DNA of 6,799 bases from Thiomonas sp. GTDB lineage: Bacteria > Pseudomonadota > Gammaproteobacteria > Burkholderiales > Burkholderiaceae_C. This document shows positions 5,898-6,799 of this stretch, piece after piece; the first letter of the stretch is position 1, and each line of letters opens with the position of its first letter. The position numbers and the translations under genes were made by a program. Under the pieces are notes generated by a model. The model ran no database searches and was not told the origin of the DNA. It saw only the letters and a program-made list of their open reading frames with translations. The DNA lies in the NCBI GenBank assembly GCA_028706735.1, contig JAQTVS010000150.1:1-6799 (forward strand), given 5' to 3'.

Positions 5898-6799
5898 GTC
5901 GAGGCTCCGGGTGCAAACGCGGCGCGCAGATCGTCTGCAAGCAGCAGGCAGACTGCCTCGGGGTGAAGTTCGGTATCAAGCCAGACCGCGGGCAGTTGCG
6001 GGAAAGCCACCTCGAATGCGGCGCGCTCATTGCCCACTTCCAGCACAACCACGGCATGCGGTGCGAGATGCGGCGGCGCGTCGCGCAAAAACCGGCGCAC
6101 CAGGTCCATGCCATCCGCACCGCCCGCCAGCGCGAGCACGGGCTCATGACGGTATTCCTCGGGCAGCGCCTGCATGCTGGCCGTCGGCACATAGGGCGGA
6201 TTGCACAGCACCAGGTCGTAGCCGCTGGCGGGGTGTGCGGCAAAAGCGCTCCATAGATCGGAGGCGATGAGGTGCACGCGGTCTTGCAGCGCGTAGTCGG
6301 CACGGTTGATCTGCGCCACAGCCAGGGCGTCCGGCGACAGGTCGGCGGCGTCCACCCCCGCGTCCTCCCAGGCCAGCGCGGCAAGAATGGCCAGGCAGCC
6401 GGAGCCGGTGCACATATCGAGAATGCGCTGCGGCGGCGTGCCAAGCCAGGGATCGAGCGCGCCCTGGTCGAGCAATTCGGCAATGAAGGAACGCGGCACG
6501 ATCACGCGCGGGTCGACAGTGAACCGCAGGCCGGCCAGCCACGCTTCGCCGAGCAGATAGGCCAGGGGCTGGCGCGTGGCGATGCGTTGCGCGGTGATGG
6601 CCCGCGCCTGCTGGAGTTGCTGCGCGGTGAGTGCTTGCCGGGCATGGGCGTCGAACTGTCCAGCCTCGGCGGCAGTCAAGCCCGCTGCGTGCAGCACCAG
6701 CCAAGCCGCCTCGTCCTCGGCATTGGTGCAGCCGTGGCCGTAGTCCAGATGGGCTGCGGCCAGCGCCTGCGCCGCTTCAGCCCAGGCATCGCCCAGGGG
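5894..6799 (-). CDS. prmB: Ribosomal protein L3 N5-glutamine methyltransferase, 5'-truncated by window
   Basis: The minus-strand frame is open from the window edge to TGA 5894, giving 301 visible residues of a protein usually about 295-315 long, so only a short N-terminal piece is missing. The visible start (residues 1-34) contains HLDYGHGCTNAEDEAAWLV, matching the N-terminal helical domain of PrmB. The methyltransferase domain follows. It shows PLAYLLGEAWLAGLRF (79-94), VPRSFIAELL (101-110), the S-adenosylmethionine loop ILDMCTGSGCLAI (126-138), ADLSPDAL (152-159) and the catalytic NPPYVP (200-205). It then has LPEEYRHEP (212-220), which separates PrmB from its paralogue PrmC. PrmB methylates the glutamine of L3 near the peptidyl-transferase centre. 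GTG 6697 is an internal Val codon, not the start, since the homologous frame continues upstream. Its stop overlaps the yheS start as ATGA. Confidence 0.93.
   Translation of the reverse strand, partial: PLGDAWAEAAQALAAAHLDYGHGCTNAEDEAAWLVLHAAGLTAAEAGQFDAHARQALTAQQLQQARAITAQRIATRQPLAYLLGEAWLAGLRFTVDPRVIVPRSFIAELLDQGALDPWLGTPPQRILDMCTGSGCLAILAALAWEDAGVDAADLSPDALAVAQINRADYALQDRVHLIASDLWSAFAAHPASGYDLVLCNPPYVPTASMQALPEEYRHEPVLALAGGADGMDLVRRFLRDAPPHLAPHAVVVLEVGNERAAFEVAFPQLPAVWLDTELHPEAVCLLLADDLRAAFAPGAST

Noticed and set aside
5229..5966. Plus-strand open frame of 245 codons antisense to yheS and prmB
   Set aside because: It covers the two best-supported genes, has shadow-like composition and crosses the prmB-yheS junction. 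Nothing supports it as real.

Overview
The window is high-GC proteobacterial DNA. The prmB and yheS-type proteins, the NorM-type transporter and the general codon bias fit a betaproteobacterium, most plausibly Burkholderiales. That placement is inferred from protein character only; no rRNA or other marker gene is present to confirm it.

Layout: positions 1-248 are non-coding and hold a strong GC-rich palindrome (76-100) and a terminator-like hairpin (194-224). A plus-strand pair follows: a 565-residue polytopic GT-C/ArnT-like glycosyltransferase (249-1946), then 12 bases later a 450-residue NorM-type MATE transporter (1959-3311). A convergent gap (3312-3422) carries a clear intrinsic terminator that serves the minus strand. 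A single minus-strand gene of 130 codons, of unknown function, occupies 3423-3815. Its upstream gap (3816-3947) is AT-rich and contains two identical TTGATCAA palindromes 16 bp apart. The right end is a minus-strand operon: prmB (truncated by the window edge, 5894-6799), then the ABC-F gene yheS (3948-5897), joined by a 4-base ATGA stop/start overlap.

Functionally, prmB and yheS both concern the ribosome: PrmB methylates ribosomal protein L3 near the peptidyl-transferase centre, and ABC-F proteins bind the E site and act on the same region. The glycosyltransferase and MATE transporter are both inner-membrane proteins and probably co-transcribed, but no shared pathway can be read from the sequence. 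The 130-residue gene stands alone with its own ribosome binding site and terminator.

Most of the window is ordinary chromosomal housekeeping and envelope sequence. I found no CRISPR, mobile element, tRNA, rRNA, toxin-antitoxin or defence locus, and nothing that I can honestly call a new multi-gene system. The parts most worth a second look are the stand-alone unknown gene with its paired palindromes, the terminator-like hairpin directly in front of the glycosyltransferase start, and the tight prmB-yheS coupling.
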